From Caldilineaceae bacterium (lineage in GTDB: Bacteria; Chloroflexota; Anaerolineae; Caldilineales; Caldilineaceae), in the NCBI GenBank assembly GCA_022823185.1, contig JAJDXQ010000033.1:20820-84819 (forward strand): a stretch of DNA of 64,000 nucleotides, read 5' to 3'. Made by a program: the position numbers and the translations under genes. A model generated the notes under the pieces. It saw only the letters and a program-made list of their open reading frames with translations, had not been told where the DNA came from and made no database searches. Below, one piece after another: positions 38,902-47,865 of this stretch. Position 1 is the first letter of the stretch. Every line of letters begins with the position of its first letter.

Positions 38902-38927
38902 GGCCAGTGATCGGCCGATCACTGGCC
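38902..38927. repeat. Intercistronic hairpin after the system 1 binding-protein gene
   Basis: A 26-base perfect palindrome with arms GGCCAGTGATCGG lies 18 bases after the stop of the binding-protein gene. There is no T-run, so it is more likely an mRNA-processing or stabilising element than a terminator. Confidence 0.75.
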
Positions 38928-38945
38928 ACGGGCCAATTTCCACTG

Positions 38946-40547
38946 TTAAGCGTTGAACGGCATCACGAACGGTTCGCTGGGGACCGTGTAATCGCCCCAC
39001 GGCGGCGGGGTGTAGTCGGCCTGCATCTTCTCCCATTCCGCGGCGTCTGCGTGCAGCTCCTTATCGACGAGGAAATTCTCGATGAAGGTCGGCAGCACGT
39101 CGATTTGAATCTGGATCATATCTTCCAGCGTCATATCGTCGGCGAAGTAGGCCTGAATCGCCGAGAACCACTCGTACCAGAAGTGCCAGTCGCCGATGCG
39201 GTCGGAGGAGAATCCGGGTTTGGCCGTATCGGCTTCATAGTCACTAACCAACGCTTTGACATCGTCGTCGACCTCGAGATCTTCGAGGCCCTTGATCGTG
39301 GGCAGCACCAGGTTCGTGCCAAGCCGCTCGTGGATCAGCCGCGCCGTGTTCGCCGGCGTCGTCATGAACTTGAGGAAATCGACGGCCAGGTCGACGTGTC
39401 CCCGTTCGCGCGCGGTCTTGGTCACCGTCTTGCTCTCGGTCCCGCGCGCGATCAGCCAGGTCGGGTCCTCTTCGCCCCACGGCGTCAGCTTATTCGTGAG
39501 ACGCGGCAGATTAAAGACGCCGAACTTGTCGGTGCCTCCCAGCTCCATCAGCTGCGGCCAGATGCGGGTCGCGTTCCATACCATCGCCGTCTGTTCGGTC
39601 ATGAAGACCTCGCCATAGCCGATCGCCGAGGTGGTCTGCGCCATCTGCAGGTAGCCCGGCTGGTAGTAGTTCGTCGCCTCTTTCCAAATGCGCGTCGGCT
39701 CGACCCAGTAAGGTGAGTCGAGGCGCACGATGCCGGCGACGGCGGCGCGGGTCTGTTCCACGTCGTCGCAGAAGCCGTCGCCGTTGATGTCGATCAGATC
39801 GAACAGCCCCATCGCCCGCACCAGATAGTCGACCATGCGATCCCATTCCCAGCTGAGCAGGGTGCTCTCCACGGGAATCGTGCCCGTATCGAGGATCTGC
39901 TGGCAGGCCTGGTAGTAGTCGTAATAGGTTTTTTCGGGAGGTCCGGAGAGGCCGGCGTCGGCGAACATCTCCTTGTTGTAGGCGATTACCAGTCCCGGGC
40001 CGCCCCAACCGACGGGGATGTCGTAGTTGTTGCCGTCGGCCAGCACGATCGGATGCACGTCCTCGAACCACTGGTCGAGCCAGCGGCTGTTGCCCGGCTG
40101 GCCCGCGGGAATATACTGGTTCGGCTGATTCAGGTACTCGGTCGTCGGGACAATCGTGTCCTTGTCGTAGATGAAGGTGAGGCCGTAGGTGAAGGTGATA
40201 TCGGGCAGCGTTCCTGCGGCCGCGCCGGCTCTGAAGTAGGTCGGCTGGGTCATGGCCTCAGTTGCCTTGAACGGCTCCTCAAAGACGACCTCGACGCCGG
40301 GGTGCATGTCCTCGTACTCCGACGCGATGTGCAGGATCTCGTGGAGTGCCACCGGCGTATCCGCGGTTACCTTGCCGGGAACGTACTGCATGTCGATCGT
40401 CAGTTCACCGGTCAACCCTGAGCCTTCGGCTCCATCTTCTTCCATGGTCGCCGGCGCCGTCGGCATCGCACAAGCGGCGATAAGGCCGGCAGCGGCAAGA
40501 CCGCCGGTCCCGATCAGAAATTGGCGGCGAGACAGTTCCCTGTTCAT
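38946..40547 (-). CDS. Extracellular sugar-binding protein, system 1 (Tat lipoprotein)
   Basis: This 533-residue protein is the binding subunit of the first carbohydrate importer. It has a Tat signal (SRRQFLIGTGG) and a lipobox IAAC, predicting a lipid-anchored exported protein folded before export. The mature part has the bilobal family 1-type fold, with FKATEAMTQPTYFRAGAAAG near the N-lobe. ATG 40547 has AGGAGG upstream. It is the first gene of the operon, followed by permeases, two oxidoreductases and the sialidase-like gene. A promoter with an overlapping palindrome stands at 40636-40672. Confidence 0.93.
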   Translation of the reverse strand: MNRELSRRQFLIGTGGLAAAGLIAACAMPTAPATMEEDGAEGSGLTGELTIDMQYVPGKVTADTPVALHEILHIASEYEDMHPGVEVVFEEPFKATEAMTQPTYFRAGAAAGTLPDITFTYGLTFIYDKDTIVPTTEYLNQPNQYIPAGQPGNSRWLDQWFEDVHPIVLADGNNYDIPVGWGGPGLVIAYNKEMFADAGLSGPPEKTYYDYYQACQQILDTGTIPVESTLLSWEWDRMVDYLVRAMGLFDLIDINGDGFCDDVEQTRAAVAGIVRLDSPYWVEPTRIWKEATNYYQPGYLQMAQTTSAIGYGEVFMTEQTAMVWNATRIWPQLMELGGTDKFGVFNLPRLTNKLTPWGEEDPTWLIARGTESKTVTKTARERGHVDLAVDFLKFMTTPANTARLIHERLGTNLVLPTIKGLEDLEVDDDVKALVSDYEADTAKPGFSSDRIGDWHFWYEWFSAIQAYFADDMTLEDMIQIQIDVLPTFIENFLVDKELHADAAEWEKMQADYTPPPWGDYTVPSEPFVMPFNA

Positions 40548-40635
40548 TTCAGCCTCCTATTGGTAAGGTTTTGCCGAACGCGATTGTGGAGATAAGTAAA
40601 AGAGGAAGGCGGGTGAAGGGGAGGTTTTGCGCCCG

Positions 40636-40672
40636 ACTGTAGCACCTCCTAGGCGTACAGTCAAACCGGTTT
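40636..40672 (-). promoter_or_regulatory. Promoter with overlapping palindromic operator, system 1
   Basis: On the minus strand, TTGACT (40664-40659), 17 bases and TACAGT (40641-40636). AAACCGGTTT (40663-40672) overlaps the -35; its central CG and flanking AA/TT are typical of LacI-family operators. Confidence 0.5.
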
Positions 40673-40965
40673 TTCGGGACAGGCTGTCGGTGAGACATTC
40701 CTGAGGGTATTTGCGCCCTTTATTTCTCCAATAGAGTCAGAGCTGCGAAGAGTGGGTTGGGCCTTCGGTATCCCCGAGTTTCAGGACAATTTGCGCCAAC
40801 GTGCTCATCTGGCGACAGGCGGATCGAGGCGTGGCGCCGCTGAACTTTGGAGATTCCTGGATGGATTTGCCCGGCCTCTAGCGGCCGGAGGTATAGGGGC
40901 GCCTGGAGAGCTGATGTAGCGGAGACAGCATCTGGGCGCGCCCGTTTCGCGCCGCCCGGGGCGTG

Positions 40966-41850
40966 CTATCCCTTCAGCCCGGAGAGGCTGATGCCGCCGA
41001 TGATGTACTCCTGCGCGAGGACGAAGAGGATGACGATGGGGAAGGAGACGATTGTGGAGCCGGCGAATACGGCGGGCCAGTTGATCTGGTTGACGTCGCG
41101 GAAGAGGGCGATCCCGACGGTGACCGGGTACTTCTTCCAGTCGGAGAGGATGATGAGGGGCCAGACGAAGGAGCTCCACTCGTTGAGGAAGATGAAGACG
41201 CCCAGCGTCACCATGGCCGGTTTGGCGAGAGGCAGCATGATGCGCCAGTAGGTGCCGAAGAAGCCGGAGCCGTCAATGCGGGCGGCGTCCTCCAGTTCGC
41301 GCGGGATATTGAGGAAAAACTGGCGCAGCAGGAATATACCGAACGCGCCGGCAAAACCCGGCAGCACCACCCCCGTGAATGTATTTGTCAGCCCCAACCC
41401 ATGCGCAATCAGAAATGTCGGGATCAGCGTAACCGAGCCGGGCAGCATCAGCGTCGCCAGCACCGCCAGGAAGAGCGTCTCGCGGCCGGGGAAATCGACG
41501 CGCGCGAACGAATAGGCCGCCAGCGAGTCGATGAAGAGTTGGACAATCAATACCACCGCCGCATACAGAATGCTGTTGCCCAGGTATACGCCCATCCGCC
41601 CGATCGTCAGAGCATCATAGTATGTGCTCAGCGTGGGCGGCATCGGAATGACCGAATAGGGATTGGTGAAGAAATCGGTCCTGCTCTTGAAGGAGTTGGC
41701 CAGCATCCACAGGTAGGGGAAGATCATGCTGAAGGCGAGGGCAATCAGCAGGGCATAGACGATGAGGGTAAAGCTGCGCCTGGTAGCGATCAGAAGCAGT
41801 CTGTTCTGGTCTCTTTGCCCGCTGCCGGGGGAGGAAAGTGTACGCGCCAT
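40966..41850 (-). CDS. Carbohydrate ABC transporter permease (MalG-like), system 2
   Basis: This 294-residue permease has six membrane segments and the EAA loop ELEDAARIDGSGFFGTYWRIMLPLAKP. It lies three bases after the stop of its MalF-like partner. No ATPase gene is nearby, as in system 1. About 418 bases between it and the system 1 binding-protein gene contain only the promoter described above and no gene. Confidence 0.93.
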   Translation of the reverse strand: MARTLSSPGSGQRDQNRLLLIATRRSFTLIVYALLIALAFSMIFPYLWMLANSFKSRTDFFTNPYSVIPMPPTLSTYYDALTIGRMGVYLGNSILYAAVVLIVQLFIDSLAAYSFARVDFPGRETLFLAVLATLMLPGSVTLIPTFLIAHGLGLTNTFTGVVLPGFAGAFGIFLLRQFFLNIPRELEDAARIDGSGFFGTYWRIMLPLAKPAMVTLGVFIFLNEWSSFVWPLIILSDWKKYPVTVGIALFRDVNQINWPAVFAGSTIVSFPIVILFVLAQEYIIGGISLSGLKG

Positions 41851-41853
41851 AAC

Positions 41854-42786
41854 TCAGTACAGCTCCCGCGAGATGAACAGCTTCAGCTGCAGCGCGGAAA
41901 AGAAGAAGATTACGCCGAACAGCATCCAGGAGATGGCCGACGCATAGCCCATTTGGAACCGTTGGAACGCATAGTGGTAGACGACCATCTGCACCGTCTG
42001 TGTCGAGTTCATCGGGCCGCCCTGCGTCATGATGAAGACCTGGGTGAAAACCTGAAACGCCGCGATCGTCAGGGTAACAAAGGCGAAGATGAGCGAATTG
42101 CGCAACAGGGGTATGGTGATGCTCCAGAAGGTGTGCCAACGGCCGGCGCCGTCCACCTTGGCCGCTTCATAGAAGACCTCCGGGATCTCGGCCAGGCCGG
42201 CCAGGAAGATGATCATGTAGTAGCCAACCGCGCCCCAAATGGTCATGATCATAATCGCCGGCAGCGCGGTCGATGGATTGAAGAGCCAGTTGGGACCCTC
42301 AATGTTTACCAATTCAAGCAGCTTGTTAATCCCGCCGGTGGGTTCGTACAGCCACACCCACAGCATCGAAGTCACCACGATAGGTGTAATTGTGGGGATG
42401 AAGAAGACGGTGCGGAAGAGGGCTCGCCCCCGACGCACCTGGTTGCCAAGAACGGCCAGCAGCAAAGAGATGATCGTAATCGACGGCACGATTACGATGA
42501 CGTAGATGAAGGTGTTGCGGAAACTGATGCGGACCAGCTTATCGTTCAACGCGCGCGTATAGTTCTCCAGCCCCTCGAAAGGCCGCGCCTCTGAAATGAT
42601 GTCATATTGGTAAAAGCTGATGTAGAGAGAGAAGATGATCGCGATGTAGGAGAAGACCGTGATCAGCAGGCCTGCCGGGCTGATGAACAGATAGCCCGGC
42701 CAGGTCTTCCTGACCCGTTTCCACAGTTCTCTCTGCCTACTCGCACGCGACTGTACCGGCTGCGAAGGTTGTGCCAAAGTCGTCAT
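41854..42786 (-). CDS. Carbohydrate ABC transporter permease (MalF-like), system 2
   Basis: This 310-residue permease of the CUT1 type has six membrane segments and the EAA loop EVFYEAAKVDGAGRWHTFWSI. A 68-base gap with a strong hairpin separates it from the binding-protein gene. It forms the transmembrane heterodimer with the protein at 40966. Confidence 0.93.
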   Translation of the reverse strand: MTTLAQPSQPVQSRASRQRELWKRVRKTWPGYLFISPAGLLITVFSYIAIIFSLYISFYQYDIISEARPFEGLENYTRALNDKLVRISFRNTFIYVIVIVPSITIISLLLAVLGNQVRRGRALFRTVFFIPTITPIVVTSMLWVWLYEPTGGINKLLELVNIEGPNWLFNPSTALPAIMIMTIWGAVGYYMIIFLAGLAEIPEVFYEAAKVDGAGRWHTFWSITIPLLRNSLIFAFVTLTIAAFQVFTQVFIMTQGGPMNSTQTVQMVVYHYAFQRFQMGYASAISWMLFGVIFFFSALQLKLFISRELY

Positions 42787-42808
42787 CTGTCACCGCGCTG
42801 AATCAAAA

Positions 42809-42846
42809 TGGTTCGTGGTCAGTCAGCATCTCCTGACCACGAACCA
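42809..42846. repeat. Intercistronic hairpin after the system 2 binding-protein gene
   Basis: A perfect 14-base stem (TGGTTCGTGGTCAG with CTGACCACGAACCA) encloses a ten-base loop. It begins eight bases after the binding-protein stop codon. Confidence 0.8.
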
Positions 42847-42854
42847 CCCTTCTC

Positions 42855-44240
42855 TTAGGAGTAACCGGCATCTGCCATGATCTGGTTGCACTCATCGACC
42901 ATCTGCTCGACTGCCGCTTCCGGTTCTATCTCCTGCAGAATCGCCGCCTCCAGGATCGGCTTGATCGCCGCATCCAGGGCGCTCTGCTGGATGTACACCA
43001 GGGGCGTACCTGACGCCGACGCCAGCGGAACCATGTTCAGAACAGGCAGCTCCTGCAACGCGGCCTGGTATTCCGCTGTCTCGTAGAAGTCCTTACGCGG
43101 CGCCAACCAGCTGCCGATCGCGAATCGCTCCAACATCCAACCCAGCCCGCACCAGAACTCCAGGAAGGCCCAGCCGGCATCTTTGTTCGGCGACTTGGTC
43201 GGCACAACCAGCATGTTGTTCCAATGGGCCGTGCCCTGCTTGCCCCCGTCCACCGGCGCCGCCGGGAATAGCATCGTGAACCAGTTCAGTTCCGGCAGAT
43301 CATTGGCCAAGGGGCCATATTGCCAGGGTCCGGATGTCGCCATCGCGGCCTTCCCCTGCTGGAACTGCGCCCAGTCCTGCCGTTCAGGCGCGATCGGCTG
43401 GGAGACTTGGTGCACGTGCAACATGTCCAGGAACCAGTTCAGACCGTTCACCGCCGCATTCTTCTCGTTAAAACCAATGCCATCTTCAATGCCGGCATCG
43501 TTCTTGGAATAGAAACCGACATTGTGGCAACTGGCCCAGATGCTCAGGGTTGAGGCCCGTGGCGTGCCGACCAGGAAACCCGACTGAACCACCTCATCGC
43601 CGTCACGTTTGGTCAGCTCCTTGGCAGCTTCGGTGAAGTCCGCCCAATCCCACTGCGCGATCTCGTCCGGGTCGGTCGTGACGCCCGCCTCGTCAAACAG
43701 ATCGGTGTTGAAGAAGATCTGGTTGCTGTCCGGCCCCTCGCCCAGCACGCCGTACTGCACAGGCCCCTTTGTCGCCTGCAGCAAGGCGCCGTCCAGGAAA
43801 TTCTCCGGCGCCAAATCCGGCGTTATTTCGATCGAGGGTGTCAGGTCAAGGAGCGCGCCCCTGTCATAGAAGTCACGGGCCCAGTAGACCGAGCTGTGCA
43901 TGACGTCGGGGGTGTCGTCGGCGGCATGCGCCGCCAGGAATTTCACGAAATACTCGCCGAAGGGAACGTTCTGATAGTTCAGCTCCAGTTCAGGGTTCGC
44001 CTCTCCCAATGCAACCGGCAGCCGGTCGAACAGCGCTTTGCTGGTCTCGTTGGCTGCGGGGCCCCACCAATCCCAATAGGTGATCGTCTGCTGTGCCGCG
44101 GCCGGCGCATCCCCTGCCATATCTCCGCCTGAATCTGCCGCGGGCGACGGTCCGCAGGCCGCCAGCGCGCCAGCGCCGATGGTAACCGCAGACAACCTCA
44201 GAAAATCGCGACGACTTACTCTTTCCTTCGAGACTTTCAT
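42855..44240 (-). CDS. Extracellular sugar-binding protein, system 2 (Tat lipoprotein)
   Basis: The 461-residue protein carries a Tat signal (SRRDFLRLSAV) and a lipobox LAAC, then an acidic linker. It is the binding subunit of the second importer; YWDWWGPAANETSKALFD lies near the ligand cleft. The mRNA start is set at ATG 44240, which has AAGGAGG five bases upstream; the frame is open for another 54 codons with no family support. It diverges from the epimerase and DapA-like genes, which may act on its substrate. Confidence 0.93.
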   Translation of the reverse strand: MKVSKERVSRRDFLRLSAVTIGAGALAACGPSPAADSGGDMAGDAPAAAQQTITYWDWWGPAANETSKALFDRLPVALGEANPELELNYQNVPFGEYFVKFLAAHAADDTPDVMHSSVYWARDFYDRGALLDLTPSIEITPDLAPENFLDGALLQATKGPVQYGVLGEGPDSNQIFFNTDLFDEAGVTTDPDEIAQWDWADFTEAAKELTKRDGDEVVQSGFLVGTPRASTLSIWASCHNVGFYSKNDAGIEDGIGFNEKNAAVNGLNWFLDMLHVHQVSQPIAPERQDWAQFQQGKAAMATSGPWQYGPLANDLPELNWFTMLFPAAPVDGGKQGTAHWNNMLVVPTKSPNKDAGWAFLEFWCGLGWMLERFAIGSWLAPRKDFYETAEYQAALQELPVLNMVPLASASGTPLVYIQQSALDAAIKPILEAAILQEIEPEAAVEQMVDECNQIMADAGYS

Positions 44241-44267
44241 ACCTTCCTCCTTTTGATTGGAATCCAG

Positions 44268-44279
44268 GCAACATGTTGC
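44268..44279. promoter_or_regulatory. Palindromic possible operator upstream of system 2
   Basis: GCAACATGTTGC is a perfect 12-base palindrome 28 bases upstream of the binding-protein start codon. Confidence 0.35.
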
Positions 44280-44385
44280 GGGTGAAGAAACACCTGGCTT
44301 CACAGCGTTGCGTTGTAGGCGAAAGAAATGATCAGACCGGCCATGTTTCTGTTTGTAGAAATGCCGGGCCAGCCCAATCATTTTG

Positions 44386-44402
44386 GTGAAACGCTTCTTC
44401 AC
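44386..44402. promoter_or_regulatory. Second possible operator between the divergent units
   Basis: GTGAAACGCTTCTTCAC has GTGAA/TTCAC arms and a central CG-containing core similar to LacI-family operators. It lies in the divergent spacer 44241-44615. Confidence 0.3.
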
Positions 44403-44502
44403 TTCGGAGGCTTCAGAACTGGATTAGGCCGCACTTTATCAGAATTTCTTTGGGCTGTCAAAGGCAAGGAAATATCTGGCTGCTGAAAGATTCGGCGGAA
44501 CA

Positions 44503-44531
44503 TTGACACCCAATCTGTTCTATATTACATT
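44503..44531 (+). promoter_or_regulatory. Promoter for the epimerase/DapA-like operon
   Basis: TTGACA (44503-44508), 17 bases and TACATT (44526-44531), 85 bases before the epimerase start. Confidence 0.65.
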
Positions 44532-44615
44532 CACACAAGCCTGTCAGCAGCGGCTGACCGGTTACAGACCATTTCGAGCATGTTACAGGCGGCCTGTCAG
44601 CGAAAGAGAGAAACG

Positions 44616-45686
44616 ATGAGCGCAGCATCACTGGCATACAGTATCGAAGAGCAGGCTGCAGCAACCGGCCCCCGCAACGAAGAGGAACTCGATCTGCTGC
44701 TCTCAGAACCCTCCCCCGACGCTCTGGCTGCACTCGACAAGCTGGATTCGGACCTGGTCGTCCTCGGCGTCAGCGGCAAGATGGGTCCCACGCTGGCGCG
44801 CATGGCGGTGCGCGCGCTCGATGAACTGAACTCGCCCCACCGCGTCTACGGCGTGGCCCGCTTCAGCCAGCCCGGCACGCGCGAGCAGCTGGAAGACTGG
44901 GGCGTGCAGACGATCACCTGCGATCTGCTTGACCGGTCGCAGCTGGCTTCCCTGCCCGACAGCAAAAGCGTGATCTATATGGCCGGTCAGAAGTTCGGCA
45001 CCACCGGCAACCAGCACATGACCTGGGGCATCAACACCTATCTGCCGGCGTTGGTCTGCGAGCGCTATCTGGACGCCCGCATCGTGGCCTTCTCCACGGG
45101 CAACGTTTATCCGCTCGTGCCGGTTGTCGCGGGCGGCCCCCTTGAGGACGCTCCCTTGGATCCGGTCGGGGAATACGCCATGTCCTGCCTGGGGCGAGAG
45201 CGCATCTTCGACTATTTTTCGCGGCGGCACGGCCTGCGCTGCGCCATCGTCCGCCTCAACTATGCGGTCGAGATGCGCTACGGCGTTCTCGTGGACATCG
45301 CGCGCAGCGTGTACGCCGGCCAGCCCGTCACCCTCGACATGGGCGCGGCCAACGTGATCTGGCAGGGGGACGCCAACGCGCAGGCGCTCGCCCTGCTTGA
45401 CCATTGCGCCGCGCCGCCTTTTACGCTCAACGTGACCGGGCCCGAAACCGTCTCCGTGCGCCGCGCGGCCCAGATACTGGGCGGCATGTTCGGCAAGGAG
45501 CCCCGTTTCAGCGGCGAGGAGGCGCCGACCGCGCTGCTCAACAACGCGGCCAAGTCTGCGCAGCTCTTCGGCTACCCGCGCGTCTCGCTGCACCAGATGC
45601 TGCAGTGGATCGCGGACTGGGTGCAAAATGACGGCGCCTCGCTGGATAAACCGACCCATTTCGAGACGCGCGATGGGAGCTTCTGA
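44616..45686 (+). CDS. NAD(P)-dependent epimerase/dehydratase-like protein
   Basis: This 356-residue protein has an SDR-type Rossmann fold. The nucleotide-binding motif is VVLGVSGKMGPTLARM (residues about 49-64), and FSTGNVYPL is the usual serine/threonine-bearing strand. The active-site Tyr-x3-Lys motif reads Y-A-M-S-C, so the lysine is replaced by cysteine. It may thus be inactive in the classical sense or use another residue. The C-terminal part has VTGPETVSVRRAA, typical of extended SDRs. The gene overlaps the DapA-like gene by one base (TGATG), and both may act on the sugar imported by system 2. Confidence 0.85.
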   Translation: MSAASLAYSIEEQAAATGPRNEEELDLLLSEPSPDALAALDKLDSDLVVLGVSGKMGPTLARMAVRALDELNSPHRVYGVARFSQPGTREQLEDWGVQTITCDLLDRSQLASLPDSKSVIYMAGQKFGTTGNQHMTWGINTYLPALVCERYLDARIVAFSTGNVYPLVPVVAGGPLEDAPLDPVGEYAMSCLGRERIFDYFSRRHGLRCAIVRLNYAVEMRYGVLVDIARSVYAGQPVTLDMGAANVIWQGDANAQALALLDHCAAPPFTLNVTGPETVSVRRAAQILGGMFGKEPRFSGEEAPTALLNNAAKSAQLFGYPRVSLHQMLQWIADWVQNDGASLDKPTHFETRDGSF

Positions 45687-46756
45687 TGTCCCAAACTCTG
45701 TCTGAACTGAGACAACATCTGGCCAGCGGCCAGGTGATCCCGGCCCACCCGCTCGCCCTCACCGCAGACCTCAAGCTGGATGAGCGGCGCCAGCGCGCGC
45801 TGACGCGCTACTACTGCGCGGCCGGCGCGGGCGGCGTAGCCGTGGGCGTGCATACGACGCAGTTCGAGTTGCATCAGCCGGAGTACGGTCTGCTGGAGCC
45901 GGTGCTGGAGCTGGCCTCGGAGACGGTGGACGAGAGTGTGGCGCAGTCCGGCCGGCCGTTCGTCAAGGTGGCGGGTATCCTGGGCGACACGCGGCAGGCC
46001 GTGCGCGAAGCCGAGACGGCCCTTGAGCACGGTTACGATGCGGGGCTGCTGAGCCTGCGCGCGCTGGCAGAGGCTTCGCCGCGGGAGCTTATCGAGCACT
46101 GCCGCCGCGTGGCGGAGGTGATCCCGGTATTCGGCTTCTATTTGCAGACCGCTGTGGGCGGACAGGTGCTGCCCTACCGCTTCTGGCGTGAATTCGTCGA
46201 AATCGAGAACGTCGTCGCCATCAAGGTCGCGCCGTTTGACCGCTACAAGACGCTGGACGTGGCGCGCGCCGTGGCCGAGTCCTGCCGGAGCGGGGAGATC
46301 GCGCTGTACACGGGCAACGACGACAATATCGTGGCGGACCTGCTCACCGAGTTCAATTTTGGCGGGCAAGGGACGGATGCGCAGCCGTTGCGCATTGTGG
46401 GCGGGCTGCTCGGGCAGTGGGCCGTGTGGACGCGTGAGGCGGTCGCCATGCTACAGGCGATCCACGACCAGAGCGCAGCCGGCGCGCTCGATTACGGGCG
46501 CTGGCTCACCTACAACGCGCAGATGACCGATGCCAACGCGGCGGTGTTCGACAGCGCCCACGACTTTCACGGCTGTATCTCCGGCGTGCATGAGGTGCTG
46601 CGCCGGCAGGGGCTTCTGCAGGGGATCTGGTGCCTGAACCCGCAGGAGAGCCTCTCCCCAGGCCAGAGCGCGGAGCTGGATCGCGTCTGCCGCGCCTATC
46701 CCCACCTGACGGACGACGAATTTGTGGCCGAACACATTGACGAATGGCTGAGATAG
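45686..46756 (+). CDS. Dihydrodipicolinate synthase (DapA) family protein
   Basis: This 356-residue TIM-barrel enzyme of the aldolase class I type probably cleaves or condenses a 2-keto acid sugar, as in KDG aldolase. The Schiff-base lysine lies in VVAIKVAPFDRYK, and AAGAGGVAVGVHTTQF opens the barrel. It is longer than DapA (about 290) through a C-terminal extension that holds HDFHGCISGVHEVLRRQG. It is coupled to the epimerase gene upstream. True lysine-pathway DapA is unlikely given the context and length. Confidence 0.85.
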   Translation: MSQTLSELRQHLASGQVIPAHPLALTADLKLDERRQRALTRYYCAAGAGGVAVGVHTTQFELHQPEYGLLEPVLELASETVDESVAQSGRPFVKVAGILGDTRQAVREAETALEHGYDAGLLSLRALAEASPRELIEHCRRVAEVIPVFGFYLQTAVGGQVLPYRFWREFVEIENVVAIKVAPFDRYKTLDVARAVAESCRSGEIALYTGNDDNIVADLLTEFNFGGQGTDAQPLRIVGGLLGQWAVWTREAVAMLQAIHDQSAAGALDYGRWLTYNAQMTDANAAVFDSAHDFHGCISGVHEVLRRQGLLQGIWCLNPQESLSPGQSAELDRVCRAYPHLTDDEFVAEHIDEWLR

Positions 46757-47228
46757 CCGCAGCTTTCTGATCATTCGCGCTGCGTTGCAACGCGTGAGGG
46801 CGCACTGTCTGAGCCAGGGTTTGCCTCATTGGAGGTTCTCCGGACTGCTGAGGCACGGTTCTTGGAAAATCGACGCGAACTGCCGCGCCAGTATGGGTTG
46901 AACTGAGGCCCGTCGCGGCAAAAACTGAATGCGTGTCGACAACATGACCAGGACTCTGCGTAAGTTTCCGGGGGAGAAAAACCTGCAAACTTTACGCAAC
47001 GCCACGTAACCGGCTCTTTCGCGGTTGGTTCCTCCGTTCAATATGTTCCTGAACTTCATCCCTCCCTACAGCAGTCAAAATGCGGCTGGTTGACCGGCAG
47101 TAGCGCTTGCCTCACCATGCGCATGCGTAAACCTGCAGATTCCGAATTTGAGTTGGCGTTTGCTCTTTACAGCCACCGTCCCCAAGAACTGCGAACTATC
47201 GTCGGTTATTGGAGCGGTTGAAAGCCGA
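46757..47228. other. Non-coding spacer with an inverted repeat
   Basis: No gene is supported in about 470 bases. GCGTAAGTTT (46958-46967) and AAACTTTACGC (46987-46997) form an inverted repeat with a 19-base centre, which could be a hairpin or operator. A second inverted repeat follows at 47229. Confidence 0.45.
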
Positions 47229-47260
47229 GCAAGGCCGGAAACAGTCATTTCCGGCCTTGC
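47229..47260. terminator. Bidirectional hairpin terminator
   Basis: GCAAGGCCGGAAA (47229-47241) pairs with TTTCCGGCCTTGC (47248-47260) around CAGTCA. It lies just beyond the stop of the minus-strand gene at 47266. Both sides have only short T-rich tracts. Confidence 0.65.
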
Positions 47261-47265
47261 CTTCG

Positions 47266-47865
47266 TTATTCAACGATCTCACATCTCTGCATTCTAATCT
47301 TTACGGTGCTCCCAGATGAGACATACCCTCTTAGCGTGACCGACTGCCCCGCGTCTAACGCAAGCACGGACTCCCCAAGAGATAATGGGAAGTCACAGTC
47401 CAGGAAACGAAGGAAGCCTTTGCCATCAAGCGTGACTTCGTATCGTTCGGGGCCTGAAAAGACACCGCCACCCTTCTTTTCGATGTCAACGATTGTGCCC
47501 GTTACCTCGATAACTTTATTGAGGTATTTTGCGTCGGCTCGCGCTTCATTTGCTTCATACTCGTCGAAAATGGCATGAACTTGATATCGGGGAATCGCGC
47601 TAGAAGGAGTAGGCGTAGCCGCTTTGGTGGGCGTAGCTGTCCTTCTAGGGGGCGTGGTCGTTATCGTAGGCGTGCTTGTGCTGGGTGGGGGCGCAACTTG
47701 TGTCTCGAGAGCCTCAATTCGAGTTGCCAGATCGGTAACGCTGGAAAAAAGGGAGTCTATACGATCTGAAAGGGACTTGAGGGAAATATCCTCTTGGGCT
47801 AACAAAATGCTTGGACCCAGAAGGGCAGTGATGCAGATGAGTAAGATGGTCAATTTGCGATTCAT
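47266..47865 (-). CDS. Exported protein with coiled coil and OB-fold (tRNA_anti-like) domain
   Basis: This 199-residue protein has a Sec signal peptide (residues 1-23, cleavage near LLAQ-ED), a coiled coil (about 28-55), a Thr/Pro-rich linker (TPTITTTPPRRTATPTK) and a C-terminal domain. The domain reads YLNKVIEVTGTIVDI, then GESVLALDAGQSVTLRGYVS, an OB-fold pattern known as tRNA_anti-like and found in exported proteins of unknown role. ATG 47865 has AAGGAG upstream. It is monocistronic, and substrate or partner are unknown. Confidence 0.75.
   Translation of the reverse strand: MNRKLTILLICITALLGPSILLAQEDISLKSLSDRIDSLFSSVTDLATRIEALETQVAPPPSTSTPTITTTPPRRTATPTKAATPTPSSAIPRYQVHAIFDEYEANEARADAKYLNKVIEVTGTIVDIEKKGGGVFSGPERYEVTLDGKGFLRFLDCDFPLSLGESVLALDAGQSVTLRGYVSSGSTVKIRMQRCEIVE

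Noticed and set aside
40963..42594. 543-codon forward frame across two permeases
   Set aside because: Charged, low-complexity translation typical of the antisense of membrane proteins.
45686..46756. Lysine-pathway DapA
   Set aside because: About 65 residues longer than DapA and coupled to a sugar-type epimerase, so a different aldolase role is more likely.
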